A stretch of 64,000 nt of DNA from Mycolicibacterium chlorophenolicum (GTDB lineage Bacteria; Actinomycetota; Actinomycetes; Mycobacteriales; Mycobacteriaceae): contig NZ_JYNL01000069.1 of assembly GCF_001044235.1 (NCBI RefSeq), positions 1-64,000 on the forward strand, in the 5' to 3' direction. The notes under the pieces were generated by a model, which was not told where the DNA came from, searched no databases, and saw nothing but the letters and a program-made list of their open reading frames with translations. Made by a program: the position numbers and the translations under genes. The stretch's first letter is position 1; the number at the start of each line of letters is the position of its first letter. This document shows positions 51,514-61,552 of this stretch, piece after piece.

Positions 51514-53406
51514 TCAGCGCGCGAGGTCGTAGACCGTGGTGCCGCCGACGTCCATCGGGGTGAAGGTCTTCTCGACCCACGCGGTGATCTCCGCCGCCGC
51601 GCCGGAGTCGCCGCCCGGGCCGCGGTGTCCGCCGGCGATGAAGTAGCGCACCTGCCCGTCGGCCACATAGGCCTGGAACTGCGCCAACGTAGGCGAGTTG
51701 TCGCTGCCGGTGAAGCCGCCGATCGCCATCACCGAGGTGCCCGTCTGCAACTCCAGGCTGCCCGCGGTCATGGAGCCCACACTGGCCGCGGCCCAGCGAT
51801 TGTCGGTCGCCTTCACGAGGTTCTGCAGTGCGGTGTTCTCGGAGACCGCCTTCCCGAAGCCGCCGGGGCCACCGGGGCCGCCGAGGCCGCCCTGGCCGCC
51901 CGGGCCGCCGAAGCCGAAGTCGGCGTGGGCAGCCGCCGGGCCCGCCATGGCGCCCGGCCCGCTGGGGGCGTGCGCCGCGGTTTCGATCGCGTACGCCGCC
52001 GACCCGGCACCGCCGAGCAGGATGGCCGCGGCGGCCACCGCGACGGTGAGCCGGCCGAGCCGGTGCACACCGGCGGCGATGATCGCGGCCACGATGATCG
52101 AACCGACCAGCACCACCCACCGCAGCCACGGCTGCCAGTCGGGAGCCCGGTCGAGCAGGATGAACGACCACACCCCGGTGACCGCCGACATCGCGGCCAG
52201 CACCGCGCGCGACGCCCAGAACCGCCTGCCGCGCCACAGTTCGGTCACGCAGATGCCGACCAGCGCCGCCACCGCGGGCGCCAGCGCCAGCGTGTAGTAC
52301 GGGTGGATCGTCCCGTCCATGAAGCTGAAGACGACGGCGGTGACCAGCAACCATCCGCCCCACAGCAGCAGGCTCGCGCGGACGGCCGCCGTCCGGGCGG
52401 TGCGGCGGGTGAACCACAGGCCGACGAGAAGTCCGATCAGCGCGGCGGGCAGCAGCCACGACGCCTCGGCGCCGAACGACGCCCCGAACATGCGGCCGAT
52501 GCCGGGCTCACCGCCGAAGAACAGGGCCGCTCCCCCACCGGGGCGATCGCCTCCGCCGGGCATCCCCCCTTCGCGGCCCATCACGCGCTGAATCCCGTTG
52601 TAGCCCAGCGCGAGTTGCAACAGACTGTTGTCCGTTGAGCCGCCGATGTAGGGCCGCGAGTCGGCGGGCCACAGGCTCACCAGCGCCAGGAACGGGCCCG
52701 CGGTCGCGATCATCGCGGCCGCCCCCGCAGCCAGCTTGCCGACCCGGGGCCAGAACGCGACCGGCGCGGCGACCAGGAACGCCAGCGCCAGACCGGGCAC
52801 CACGAGAAACGCCTGCAGCATCTTGGTCAGGAACGCGAAGCCGAGCACCACACCGGCGCCCACCACCCAGCGCGTGCCGCCGGTCTCGATCGCCCGCACC
52901 ATCAGGTACGCGGCCACCACGAGCAGCAGCACCAACAGCGCATCGGGGTTGTTGTACCGGAACATCGAGGCCGCCACCGGCGTGACCGCCAGCGCCAAGC
53001 CCGCGAGCAGGCCCGCACCGGGACCGCTGACCCGACGCACCGCGGCGTAGAGGACGCCGACGGACGCCACGCCCATCAGGGCCTGGGGCAGCAGCATCGT
53101 GAACGGGCTGAAGCCGAAAAGCCTGCCGGACAGAGCCATCACCCAGATGGCGGCGGGCGGCTTGTCGACGGTGATCGCGTTGCCCGCGTCCAGCGAGCCG
53201 AACAACCATGCCTTCCAGCTCTGGGTGCCGGCCTGCGCGGCGGCGGCGTAGAAGTCGTTGGCCCAGCCCGAGGAGCCCAGGCCCCACAGGTAGAGCACCG
53301 CGGTGCCGGCCAGCAGCGCCACCAGGCCGGCACGTGTCCAGCGGTTCGACCGCTCGGGCGGAGGGGCGGACGTGGTGCTCACCGGGGTGTCAGCGGTGAG
53401 AGTCAT
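51514..53406 (-). CDS. GT39-family membrane glycosyltransferase with YkcB-like C-terminus
   Basis: 630 residues, about 12 TM helices. SSGWANDFYAAAAQAGTQSWKA and GNAITVDKPPAAIWVMALSG carry the Asp residues used by polyprenol-phosphate-sugar-dependent GT39 enzymes. A Gly/Pro-rich tract (GGPGGQGGLGGPGGPGG) precedes the extracytoplasmic C-terminal domain with IGGFTGSDNSPTLAQF. Last gene of the operon; overlaps the GT2-GtrA gene by 4 bp. Sugar and acceptor unknown. Confidence 0.82.
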   Translation of the reverse strand: MTLTADTPVSTTSAPPPERSNRWTRAGLVALLAGTAVLYLWGLGSSGWANDFYAAAAQAGTQSWKAWLFGSLDAGNAITVDKPPAAIWVMALSGRLFGFSPFTMLLPQALMGVASVGVLYAAVRRVSGPGAGLLAGLALAVTPVAASMFRYNNPDALLVLLLVVAAYLMVRAIETGGTRWVVGAGVVLGFAFLTKMLQAFLVVPGLALAFLVAAPVAFWPRVGKLAAGAAAMIATAGPFLALVSLWPADSRPYIGGSTDNSLLQLALGYNGIQRVMGREGGMPGGGDRPGGGAALFFGGEPGIGRMFGASFGAEASWLLPAALIGLLVGLWFTRRTARTAAVRASLLLWGGWLLVTAVVFSFMDGTIHPYYTLALAPAVAALVGICVTELWRGRRFWASRAVLAAMSAVTGVWSFILLDRAPDWQPWLRWVVLVGSIIVAAIIAAGVHRLGRLTVAVAAAAILLGGAGSAAYAIETAAHAPSGPGAMAGPAAAHADFGFGGPGGQGGLGGPGGPGGFGKAVSENTALQNLVKATDNRWAAASVGSMTAGSLELQTGTSVMAIGGFTGSDNSPTLAQFQAYVADGQVRYFIAGGHRGPGGDSGAAAEITAWVEKTFTPMDVGGTTVYDLAR

Positions 53407-54716
53407 CGGGCGATTCCTTCTGTGACGGTGCGGCGCGGGTGGAAGACCCAGCCACGCAGCAGGACGAAGCGGACCACGGTGGCGAGCAGATTGGCCGCGA
53501 CGAGCACGGCGAGCTCGACCATGCGGTGGGGTGCCGCAGCGGTGGCGTGCAGCAGGCTCAGGGCTCCGCTGGTGATGGTCAGGGCGATGCCGAAGACCAG
53601 CAGCCCCTCGAGATGATGCCGGGCCAGCCGGGCACGCCCGGCGACTCCGAAGGTGAAGCGACGGTTGGCCGCGGTGTTCCCGACGGCGGTGAGCAGCAGC
53701 GCGAACAGGTTCGCCAGCTGCGCGCCGACGGCGCCCTGCAGCAGGACGAACAGCAGCACGTAGGCCGCGGTGGAGGCGACGCCGACCGCACCGAACCGCA
53801 CCACCTGCCGCAACAGTGAGCTGGGCGGTGCCGATTCACGAGACGAACCCAGTTGCGCCGCAATGGTGTTCACCGGGATGGCGCCGGTAGCGAAGCCCCG
53901 CAGCAGCCGGCCGATGCCCCGCAGGTCGGCTGCGGCCGTCGCCACGATGTCGACGCGGCTGTCGGGGTCGTCGACCCAGTCGACGGGCACCTCGTGGATG
54001 CGCAGACCGCTGCGCTCGGCGAGCACCAGCAGCTCGGTGTCGAAGAACCAGCCGGTGTCCTCCACGTGCGGCAGCAGGCGTGCCGCCACGTCGGCGCGGA
54101 TGGCCTTGAATCCGCACTGCGCATCCGAGAAGCCGGCCGACAGCGTGGATTTCAGGATGAAGTTGTAGCAGCGGGAGATGATCTCCCGCTTCGGGCCGCG
54201 GGTCACCTGCGCGCCGCGTGCCAGCCGGGTGCCGATCGCCAGGTCGGAGTGCCCTGAGATCAGCGGGGCCACCAGCGGTCCCAGCGCGGCGAGGTCGGTC
54301 GAGAGGTCGACGTCGGTGTAGACGAGCACGGCCGCGTCGGAGGTCGACCACACGTGGTGCAACGCGCGGCCGCGGCCCTTCTGCTCGAGGCGCACGACCC
54401 GCACGTCGGTCAGCTCCGCGGCCAGCGCCGCGGCGATACGCGGGGTGTCGTCGGTGCTGGCGTTGTCGGCGATCGTGATCCGCGCCGGGAACGGCACCGC
54501 GTCGCGCAGGTAGCGGTGCAGCCGGCGCACCGAGGCGGACAGCGCCACCTGTTCGTTGTAGACGGGAACGACGACGTCCAGCACGGGCGCCCCGGTGGCG
54601 CGCGCGGTCCGCGCGGCATGCGGTCGGCGTTCGAACGGAATTCGGCCGCAACGTGTCTCGGCCACGAGCTCGATGTCTGTCATGACGTCCATGGTCGGCC
54701 GCGCAGGTGTGCTCAT
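53403..54716 (-). CDS. GT2 glycosyltransferase fused to GtrA-like domain
   Basis: 437 residues. N-terminal GT-A domain of the dolichyl-phosphate-mannose synthase type (VVVPVYNEQVALSASVRRLH, YTDVDLSTDLAAL with DxD, CGFKAIRADVAARLLP). C-terminal GtrA domain has four TM segments (from about 300, RFGAVGVASTAAYVLLFVLL). Likely makes and flips a polyprenol-phosphate sugar used by the flanking GT39 enzymes. Coupled to both by 4-bp overlaps. Confidence 0.85.
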   Translation of the reverse strand: MSTPARPTMDVMTDIELVAETRCGRIPFERRPHAARTARATGAPVLDVVVPVYNEQVALSASVRRLHRYLRDAVPFPARITIADNASTDDTPRIAAALAAELTDVRVVRLEQKGRGRALHHVWSTSDAAVLVYTDVDLSTDLAALGPLVAPLISGHSDLAIGTRLARGAQVTRGPKREIISRCYNFILKSTLSAGFSDAQCGFKAIRADVAARLLPHVEDTGWFFDTELLVLAERSGLRIHEVPVDWVDDPDSRVDIVATAAADLRGIGRLLRGFATGAIPVNTIAAQLGSSRESAPPSSLLRQVVRFGAVGVASTAAYVLLFVLLQGAVGAQLANLFALLLTAVGNTAANRRFTFGVAGRARLARHHLEGLLVFGIALTITSGALSLLHATAAAPHRMVELAVLVAANLLATVVRFVLLRGWVFHPRRTVTEGIAR

Positions 54717-56572
54717 CGTTGGCCCGCGCTATGCGCCGGCTGTGAGATGTCGGCGGTCAGGTCGTAGATGACCGTGCCGTCGACGGTCTGGGCCGGGAAG
54801 TGCGCGTCGACCCAGTTCCGGATCGCGACCGACTCCTTCGCCTCGCTGGCGTCGGAGCGACCCATCGTCATCACCCGGCCCTGGATGAAGTAGTGGATCC
54901 GGCCCTCCGACACGGCACGGACGAACTGGTCGAGCGTCGGCGAGGGATCGGTGCCGTTGAACCCGCCCACCGCCATCACCGGTGCGCCGGTGGCCAGTTG
55001 GTAGCCGGCGGCGTTGTTGGACCCGACCACCGCGGCGGCCCAGGTGAAGCGGCCGGCGTCGGCGGAGAGCACCCTGATCAGGTCGGGCCGCGGCGTCGGT
55101 GAGCTCAACAGCCCACCGCCGCTGAAACCGCCGCCGCGCGCGGGGCCCACCGACGGGAGCGCGCCGCTGTGCGGGGTCGCTGCGGTGGCCACCGCGTACG
55201 CGGCGGGCGCGGCCAGACACGACACGACGGCCACGCCCGCGACGACGCGCGCGGCGACCGGACCCAGCCGACCCGCGACGAGGATCAGTGCCGCGGCTCC
55301 CACACCGCCGACCGCGACGGCCGCCCGCAGCCACGGCATCCAGTCCGCGGTGCGGGACAGCAGTTGCGCGGCGAGCACCACCGTGACCACGACCGTGCCT
55401 GCCAGCGCCGTCGCCGCGCGGATGTCGGTTCGGTTGCGCCACAACAACGTTGCGCCGATGCCGATGCCGGCGGCGATCGCGGGCGCGAGCGCCACGGTGT
55501 AATAGGGGTGCACGATGCCGTTCATGAAGCTGAACACCACGGCGGTGACGGCCAGCCACCCGCCCCACAGCACGAGCGCCGCGCGGGTGGGGTCGGTGCG
55601 GGGAGCGCGCCGGGTGAGTACGACCCCGGCGGCGATGCAGATCGCCGCGGCGGGCAGCAGCCACCCGATGTCGGCGCCCATCCCGTAGCCGAGCAGCCGG
55701 CCCCACCCGACGTCGTGATTGAGGTTGCCCAGCCCGCCGGGTTCATTGCCGGTGAGCCGGCCGACACCGTTGTAGCCCAGGGCCAGTTCGACGATGCTGT
55801 TGTGCTGCGAGCCGCCGATGTAGGGCCGGGCCGCGGCCGGCCAGAGCTCGACGAGCGCGACGTACCACCCGGCCGACACGACGACCGTGAGCGCCGCGAC
55901 GACGGTGTCGAGGAGGCGTGTGCGCAGCGGCCGGTGCCCGGCGAGCAGGTAGGCCGCGGCGAGCGCCGGCAGCACGAGGAGCGCCTGCAGCATCTTCGCC
56001 AGGAAGCCGAACCCGACGGCCGCGCCCGCCGCGACCAGCCACCACCGGCTGGCGTCCTTCTCGCAGGCGCGCTGCGTGCAGTAGGCGGAGACAACGAGCA
56101 TCAGCACCAGCAGTGCGTCGGGGTTGTTGAAGCGGAACATCAGCGCCGCCACGGGCGTCAGCGCGAGGATCGCGCCGGCCAGCAGGCCGGCCCCGGGCCC
56201 GAGCAGCCGGCACACGCCGGCGTAGATCAGCGCCACCGCCGCCACGCCCATCAGCGCCTGGGGCACCAGCATGCTCCAGGGGTTGAAGCCGAACAGCCGC
56301 GCCGAGAGGTCCATCACCCACAGCGCCGCGGGGGTCTTGTCGACGGTGATCGCGTTGGCCGCATCGCTGGAGCCGAACAGCATCGCGGTGGCATCGGTGG
56401 AACCGGCCTGCACCGCGGCGGCGTAGAACGCGTTGGCCCACTTCGAGGCGCCGAGGTCCCACAGGTACAGCACGGCGGTGCCGATCAGCAGCGCGACCAG
56501 GGCGGGCGAGCAGACGCGACCTCGTGCTCCTGCGGCCCGGATCGGCCGAGTTCGCGTCTGCTCGGCCGACAT
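54713..56572 (-). CDS. GT39-family membrane glycosyltransferase with YkcB-like C-terminus (paralogue)
   Basis: About 619 residues; start ATG 56572 or GTG 56584. A clear paralogue of the 51514 gene: SKWANAFYAAAVQAGSTDA, NAITVDKTPAALWVMDLS, many TM helices, and a C-terminal domain with VGGFNGTDPSPTLDQFV. The Gly-rich linker is shorter (GPARGGGFSGGGLL). It ends by overlapping the GT2-GtrA gene by 4 bp. Probable divergence in acceptor after gene duplication. Confidence 0.82.
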   Translation of the reverse strand: MSAEQTRTRPIRAAGARGRVCSPALVALLIGTAVLYLWDLGASKWANAFYAAAVQAGSTDATAMLFGSSDAANAITVDKTPAALWVMDLSARLFGFNPWSMLVPQALMGVAAVALIYAGVCRLLGPGAGLLAGAILALTPVAALMFRFNNPDALLVLMLVVSAYCTQRACEKDASRWWLVAAGAAVGFGFLAKMLQALLVLPALAAAYLLAGHRPLRTRLLDTVVAALTVVVSAGWYVALVELWPAAARPYIGGSQHNSIVELALGYNGVGRLTGNEPGGLGNLNHDVGWGRLLGYGMGADIGWLLPAAAICIAAGVVLTRRAPRTDPTRAALVLWGGWLAVTAVVFSFMNGIVHPYYTVALAPAIAAGIGIGATLLWRNRTDIRAATALAGTVVVTVVLAAQLLSRTADWMPWLRAAVAVGGVGAAALILVAGRLGPVAARVVAGVAVVSCLAAPAAYAVATAATPHSGALPSVGPARGGGFSGGGLLSSPTPRPDLIRVLSADAGRFTWAAAVVGSNNAAGYQLATGAPVMAVGGFNGTDPSPTLDQFVRAVSEGRIHYFIQGRVMTMGRSDASEAKESVAIRNWVDAHFPAQTVDGTVIYDLTADISQPAHSAGQR

Positions 56573-56606
56573 CAGCAAGGTCACAGGTCGATCATCGGCG
56601 GCCCCG

Positions 56607-58214
56607 CTAGGCCTCTGATGGGCCTCCGCTGTGCCTTGGCTGTGAATCACCGGGAAGCGTGACCACGAATTCCGTCCGGCCGGGCACGCTGTGCACGACG
56701 ATCGTGCCCCCGTGCGCCCGCACCACCGCGGCCACGATGGCCAGACCCAGACCGGTGCTGCCGCCCCGCCGGGACCGCGACGAGTCCCCGCGCGCGAACC
56801 GCTCGAACACCTCCGGCTGCAGCCACACCGGAATCCCCGGGCCGTCGTCGAGCACCGTCAGCACGGCGGCACCGCGGTCGTCGACGGTCAGCGACGTCGT
56901 CACCGTCGTGCCGGGCGGGGTGTGGGTGCGGGCGTTGGCCAGCAGGTTGGCCAGCACCTGGTGCAGCCGCGCCTCGTCGCCGGGCACCGCGACCGGCTCG
57001 TCGGGCAGATCCAGTTCCCACGTGTGGTCGGGGCCGGCGATGTGCGCGTCGCTGACGGTGTCGACGATCAGGCGGCTGAGGTCGACGGGCTCCCGCTCGA
57101 GCGGGCGGCCGGTGTCCAGCCGGGCCAGCAGCAGCATGTCCTCCACCAGGCGCGTCATCCGCTCGGTCTCCGACTCGACACGGCTCATCGCATGGGCGAC
57201 GTCGTCGGGCAGTTCGTCGTGCTTGCGCTGCGCCAGTTCGGTGTAGCCGCGGATCGCGGCCAAAGGTGTGCGCAGCTCGTGGCTGGCGTCGGCGACGAAC
57301 TGGCGCACCCGGGTCTCACTCGCGTGGCGCGCCGACAGCGCCCCGGCGATCCGGTCGAGCATCCGGTTCAGCGCGGAGCCCAGCTGCCCGACCTCGGTGT
57401 TCGCCGCGGCGGGATCGACCTTGACGATCGGGGTGGGCAACCGCACCTCACCGCGGTCGAGTTCGAGGTCGGCGACCTGCTGCGCTGCGGCCGAGACGCG
57501 GGCCAGCGGGGCGAGCTGACGACGGATGATCACCACGCCGGCGGTGCCGGCGCCGACCAGCGCGACTGCGGCGACGATGCAGAAGATCGCCGCGACCCAC
57601 AGCATGGTGTCGTCGACGTCGCTGGTCGGCAGCCCGGCGACGACGGACTGGCCGGGGTGGTGCGCGGGGAAGCTGACCACCCGGTAGCGGCCCAGGCCGT
57701 CGAGGTCGACGGTGACGGGGCGTTCGTCGGCCGGCAGTTCGGCGAGCTGCGCGGCCGCGGCGGCGGGGATCGCGGCGCGGGCGCCGTCGGTGGTGATCAT
57801 CCCGGCGTCGAGCACCCGCCCGCCTGCGACGACGGCGCCGACGGTCAGGATGGCCTGCCCGGGCGCGTTGAGGAACTCCGGGCCGGGACCTTCGTTGTCG
57901 CGGATCATCAGGCGCCGCGACGGCCGGGGCAGGGGCGGGTCCATCGTCCCGTCGGAGGTCCCGATGTCCGGCGGCGGCGGGGGCGGGCCGAACTGGTAGA
58001 TCACCGACGAGCGCCTGCCCGCCTCGACCACCTGCTCGTCGAGCTGGTTCATCAGGAAGCGTTGCAGCGCGAACTCGGTCGCCAGGCCGATGCCGGCGCA
58101 GACCACGGCCAGCAGGACGACCTGGGTGACGAGCAGCCGGGCGCGCAACGACCAGCTGCGCGGCGAGGCGATCACGCGCAGGCGCGACCGCTCAGCGCGC
58201 GGGCTTGAGGACAT
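56607..58214 (-). CDS. OmpR-partner sensor histidine kinase (TrcS-like)
   Basis: About 535 residues. Two TM helices flank an extracytoplasmic sensor of about 150 residues (Pro-rich PPPPPDIG near the start), then HAMP. HisKA is DASHELRTPLAAIRGYTEL, and HATPase_c shows VLANLLANARTHTPPG, LTVLDDGPGIP and STGLGLAIV. Its start overlaps the response-regulator stop. The ATG at 58214 is used; GTG 58175 is possible. Confidence 0.9.
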   Translation of the reverse strand: MSSSPRAERSRLRVIASPRSWSLRARLLVTQVVLLAVVCAGIGLATEFALQRFLMNQLDEQVVEAGRRSSVIYQFGPPPPPPDIGTSDGTMDPPLPRPSRRLMIRDNEGPGPEFLNAPGQAILTVGAVVAGGRVLDAGMITTDGARAAIPAAAAAQLAELPADERPVTVDLDGLGRYRVVSFPAHHPGQSVVAGLPTSDVDDTMLWVAAIFCIVAAVALVGAGTAGVVIIRRQLAPLARVSAAAQQVADLELDRGEVRLPTPIVKVDPAAANTEVGQLGSALNRMLDRIAGALSARHASETRVRQFVADASHELRTPLAAIRGYTELAQRKHDELPDDVAHAMSRVESETERMTRLVEDMLLLARLDTGRPLEREPVDLSRLIVDTVSDAHIAGPDHTWELDLPDEPVAVPGDEARLHQVLANLLANARTHTPPGTTVTTSLTVDDRGAAVLTVLDDGPGIPVWLQPEVFERFARGDSSRSRRGGSTGLGLAIVAAVVRAHGGTIVVHSVPGRTEFVVTLPGDSQPRHSGGPSEA

Positions 58215-58950
58215 ACCCGGCGCCACGCAGCGTGTGGATCATCGGCTCGCGGCCGCTGTCGATCTTCTTGCGCAGGTAGGACACGTACAGCTCGACTATG
58301 TTGGACCGCCCGCCGAAGTCGTAGCTCCACACCCGGTCGAGGATCTGGGCCTTGCTCAGCACCCGTTTGGCATTGCGCATCATGAACCGCAGCAGCTCGA
58401 ACTCGGTCGCGGTCAGCGTGATGACCTCACCCGCTCGGGTCACCTCGTGGCTGTCCTCGTCGAGCACCAGGTCGCCGACGACGATGGTGGCCCCGCCCGT
58501 CTCGGTGCTCACCCCGGTGCGGCGCAGCAGCGCCCGCAGCCGCAGCACCACCTCTTCGATACTGAACGGCTTCGTGACGTAGTCGTCGCCACCGGCGGTC
58601 AGCCCGGCGATGCGATCCTCGACCGAGTCCTTGGCGGTGAGCAGCAGCAGGGGCAGGCCGGGAATCTGACGGCGCAGCTGGTGCAGCACGTCAAGACCGC
58701 TCATGTCGGGCAGCATCACGTCGAGCACGACGACGTCGGGTGGATTGTCCTTCGCCAGCGCGATCGCCGTGGCGCCGTCACCGGCTGTCGAGATGTCCCA
58801 GCCCTCATAGCGCAGCGCCATCGACACGAGTTCGGCCAGCACCGGTTCGTCATCGACGACGAGGACGTGCACCGGGCTGCCGTCGGCGCGGCGCATCGCC
58901 ACCCGGGCGGCGTCGGTACCGGTCGTCCCGGTGTCCAGAGGGTTGGCCAC
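58192..58950 (-). CDS. OmpR-family response regulator (TrcR-like)
   Basis: 252 residues from GTG 58950. Receiver with VVDDEP, phospho-Asp in VVLDVMLPD and K in TKPFS, then an OmpR winged HTH (LTATEFELLRFMMRNAKRVLSKAQILDRVWSY). The closing DSGREPMIHTLRGAGYVL resembles TrcR. First gene of a five-gene operon of regulators and glycosyltransferases, so cell-envelope glycan modification is the likely output. Divergent from the exported gene at 59060. Confidence 0.92.
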   Translation of the reverse strand: MANPLDTGTTGTDAARVAMRRADGSPVHVLVVDDEPVLAELVSMALRYEGWDISTAGDGATAIALAKDNPPDVVVLDVMLPDMSGLDVLHQLRRQIPGLPLLLLTAKDSVEDRIAGLTAGGDDYVTKPFSIEEVVLRLRALLRRTGVSTETGGATIVVGDLVLDEDSHEVTRAGEVITLTATEFELLRFMMRNAKRVLSKAQILDRVWSYDFGGRSNIVELYVSYLRKKIDSGREPMIHTLRGAGYVLKPAR

Positions 58951-59059
58951 CGCCCCATTATGGGCGCGCGCGCTAGGTGCCGACTGTGTCGTTCCTATGC
59001 GCGCGCTGTGAACCCCCGGCGCACAGCCCGCACACATCTTGGACCGTCATCGTGGTGGG

Positions 59060-59617
59060 ATGAGTGCTGATCACGTGACGTTCGACGACGCCGCCTGGGG
59101 CGCCCCGCAGCCCGAACCGCGCCGGTGGGGAGCACGGGAGACCGTAGTGGCGGTGGGTATCGCGGCGGTGATCGCCGGCCTCGGTGGCGCCGCGATCTAC
59201 GCGGCGACCGGGCAGTCGGCGCACGGGGCGGGCCCGATGGGCAGCCATGCGTTCGGCCCGCCCGGGTTTCCCCCGCCGGGTGGACCGCCGGACGGTCAGG
59301 GCGGGCCCGGTGAGACCCGGGGTCCGGCGCTGCACGGCCAGTTCGTGGTGCCGGCCACCGACGGCGGGTTCACGACGCTGCTGATCCAGACCGGCACGGT
59401 GACGGCGGTGGCGCCGACGTCGGTGACGGTGCGCAGCGCCGACGGCTTCAGCCAGCAGTACACGATCGACGCCGGGCTGCGCGCCCCGGCCGTCGACGAT
59501 CAGGTGACGATCCGCGCGGTCCGCGACGGCGAGGCCGGCGCCGTCCGGATCACCGAGATCCTGGACCCGCGGGAGGCTCCCGGCATGGGTCCGCCGGGGG
59601 CCGCCGCGCCGCGGTGA
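59060..59617 (+). CDS. Exported Gly/Pro-rich protein with DUF5666-like domain
   Basis: 185 residues. One TM helix (about 29-50, VAVGIAAVIAGLGGAAIYAA), then a Gly/Pro/Met-rich linker (FGPPGFPPPGGPPDGQGGPG). The small beta domain has GTVTAVAPTSVTVRSADGF and DDQVTIRAVRDG, like DUF5666. Start ATG 59060 just after GGTGGG. Shares the 58951-59059 promoter gap with the divergent two-component operon, so it is a likely target or sensor partner of that system. Confidence 0.7.
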   Translation: MSADHVTFDDAAWGAPQPEPRRWGARETVVAVGIAAVIAGLGGAAIYAATGQSAHGAGPMGSHAFGPPGFPPPGGPPDGQGGPGETRGPALHGQFVVPATDGGFTTLLIQTGTVTAVAPTSVTVRSADGFSQQYTIDAGLRAPAVDDQVTIRAVRDGEAGAVRITEILDPREAPGMGPPGAAAPR

Positions 59618-59690
59618 CGGGCGTCGACGCGCTGACCGGCGGTCACATCTCCTAACCTGTGCCCATGCTGCGCCGAGGCGGACCCGCCGG

Positions 59691-60668
59691 ATGACCCGCT
59701 TCCTCGCGCGTCGGCTGCTGAACTATCTGGTGCTGCTGGGGCTCGCGTCGTTCCTGGCGTTCAGCCTGACCTCGCTGACCTTCCACCCGCTCGACAGCCT
59801 GCTGGAGCGCAACCCGCGCCCGCCCCAGGCGGTGATCGACGCCAAGGCGGCCGAACTCGGTCTGGATCAGCCGATCCCGCTGCGGTACGCGCAGTGGGTG
59901 TCCGGCGCGGTGCGCGGCGACTTCGGCACCACGGTCACCGGCCAACCGATCAATGACGAGCTGTGGCGGCGCGTCGGGGTGAGCCTGCGGCTCGTCGTGA
60001 TCGGCTCGGTGCTGGGCACGATCATCGGCGTCGTGGTCGGTGCCTGGGGCGCGGTCCGGCAGTACCGACTGTCCGACCGCGTGATCACGGTGCTCTCGCT
60101 GCTGGTGATCAGCGCCCCCACGTTCGTGGTCGCCAACCTGCTCATCCTCGGCGCGCTGAAGGTCAACTCGGTGCTCGGCGTGCAGCTGTTCGAGTACACC
60201 GGCGAGACGTCGTCGGACGCGGTCGGCGGCGGATGGAACCAGTTCGTCGACCGGCTCCAGCACCTGGTGCTGCCGACCGCCACGCTGGCCCTGGCCTCGA
60301 TCGCCGGCTTCAGCCGCTATCAGCGCAACGCGATGCTCGACGTGCTCGGGCAGGACTTCATCCGGACCGCGCGGGCCAAGGGGCTGACCCGTCGTCAGGC
60401 GCTGTTCAAGCACGGGCTGCGCACCGCGCTGATCCCGATGGCCACGCTGTTCGCCTACGGCATCAGCGGTCTGGTCACCGGCGCGGTGTTCGTCGAGAAG
60501 ATCTTCGGCTGGCACGGCATGGGCGAGTGGTTCGTGCAGGGCATCTCGGCCCAGGACACCAACATCGTCGTCGCGTTCACGGTGTTCTCCGGCACCACGA
60601 TCCTGCTCGGCGGACTGCTGTCGGACGTCATCTACGCCGCCCTCGATCCGCGGGTGCGTGTCTCGTGA
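59691..60668 (+). CDS. oppB: Oligopeptide ABC transporter permease OppB
   Basis: 325 residues, six TM helices. The EAA-type loop FIRTARAKGLTRRQALFKHGLRTALIP is complete, and the N-terminal FLARRLLNYLVLLGLASFLAF is typical of OppB. Stop overlaps the oppC start by 4 bp. Confidence 0.95.
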   Translation: MTRFLARRLLNYLVLLGLASFLAFSLTSLTFHPLDSLLERNPRPPQAVIDAKAAELGLDQPIPLRYAQWVSGAVRGDFGTTVTGQPINDELWRRVGVSLRLVVIGSVLGTIIGVVVGAWGAVRQYRLSDRVITVLSLLVISAPTFVVANLLILGALKVNSVLGVQLFEYTGETSSDAVGGGWNQFVDRLQHLVLPTATLALASIAGFSRYQRNAMLDVLGQDFIRTARAKGLTRRQALFKHGLRTALIPMATLFAYGISGLVTGAVFVEKIFGWHGMGEWFVQGISAQDTNIVVAFTVFSGTTILLGGLLSDVIYAALDPRVRVS

Positions 60669-61552
60669 CCGCACCGCAGTTCGTCACCCGACGCACGCTG
60701 GTGTGGCGTCGCTTCCGCGCGAACCGGCCGGCGATGGTGTCGATGGTGGTGCTGATCGTCCTGTTCGTCGGCTGCTGGGCGCTGCCCCCGCTGCTGCCCT
60801 ACTCCTACACCGACCTCGACTACTACGCACTGCAGCAGCCGCCGTCGCCCCAGCACTGGTTCGGCACCAACGCGCTGGGTCAGGACCTGCTCGCCCAGAC
60901 CCTGCGCGGGATGCAGAAATCGCTGATCATCGGCGTCTGCGTGGCGGTCATCTCCACGCTGGTCGCCGCGACGGTGGGCGCCGTCGCCGGTTACTTCGGC
61001 GGCTGGCGCGACACCGTGCTGATGTGGTTCGTCGACCTGCTGCTCGTCGTGCCGGGCTTCATCCTGATCGCGATCGTCACCCCGAGCACCCGGGGCAGCG
61101 GCACCGTGGTCTGGCTCATCGTGCTGCTGGCCGCGTTCAGCTGGATGATCAGCTCGCGCATGGTCCGCGGGTTGACGATGAGCCTGCGCGACCGCGAATT
61201 CGTCGCCGCCGCACGCTATATGGGGGTGAGCAACCGGCGGATCATCGCCCGCCACATCGTGCCGAACGTGGCGTCCATCCTGATCATCGACACCACGCTG
61301 AACGTCGGGGTCGCGATCCTCGCCGAAACCGGGCTCAGCTTCCTCGGTTTCGGGGTGCAACCGCCCGACGTGTCACTGGGCACGCTGATCGCGGCAGGCA
61401 CGGGTTCGGTGACGACGTTCCCGTGGGTGTTCCTGTTCCCCGCCGGCGTGCTGGTGCTGATCGTGCTGTGCGCCAACCTGATCGGGGACGCGCTGCGCGA
61501 CGCGCTCGACCCGGGGGTGCGGCCGGCCCGGCGGCGGGGGGCACGCCGATGA
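60665..61552 (+). CDS. oppC: Oligopeptide ABC transporter permease OppC
   Basis: 295 residues from GTG 60665. An OppC N-terminal region (WRRFRANRPAMVSMVVLIVL) precedes the permease domain with FVAAARYMGVSNRRIIARHIVPN, then NVGVAILAETGLSFLGFGVQPP. Overlaps oppB and oppD by 4 bp each. Confidence 0.95.
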   Translation: MTAPQFVTRRTLVWRRFRANRPAMVSMVVLIVLFVGCWALPPLLPYSYTDLDYYALQQPPSPQHWFGTNALGQDLLAQTLRGMQKSLIIGVCVAVISTLVAATVGAVAGYFGGWRDTVLMWFVDLLLVVPGFILIAIVTPSTRGSGTVVWLIVLLAAFSWMISSRMVRGLTMSLRDREFVAAARYMGVSNRRIIARHIVPNVASILIIDTTLNVGVAILAETGLSFLGFGVQPPDVSLGTLIAAGTGSVTTFPWVFLFPAGVLVLIVLCANLIGDALRDALDPGVRPARRRGARR

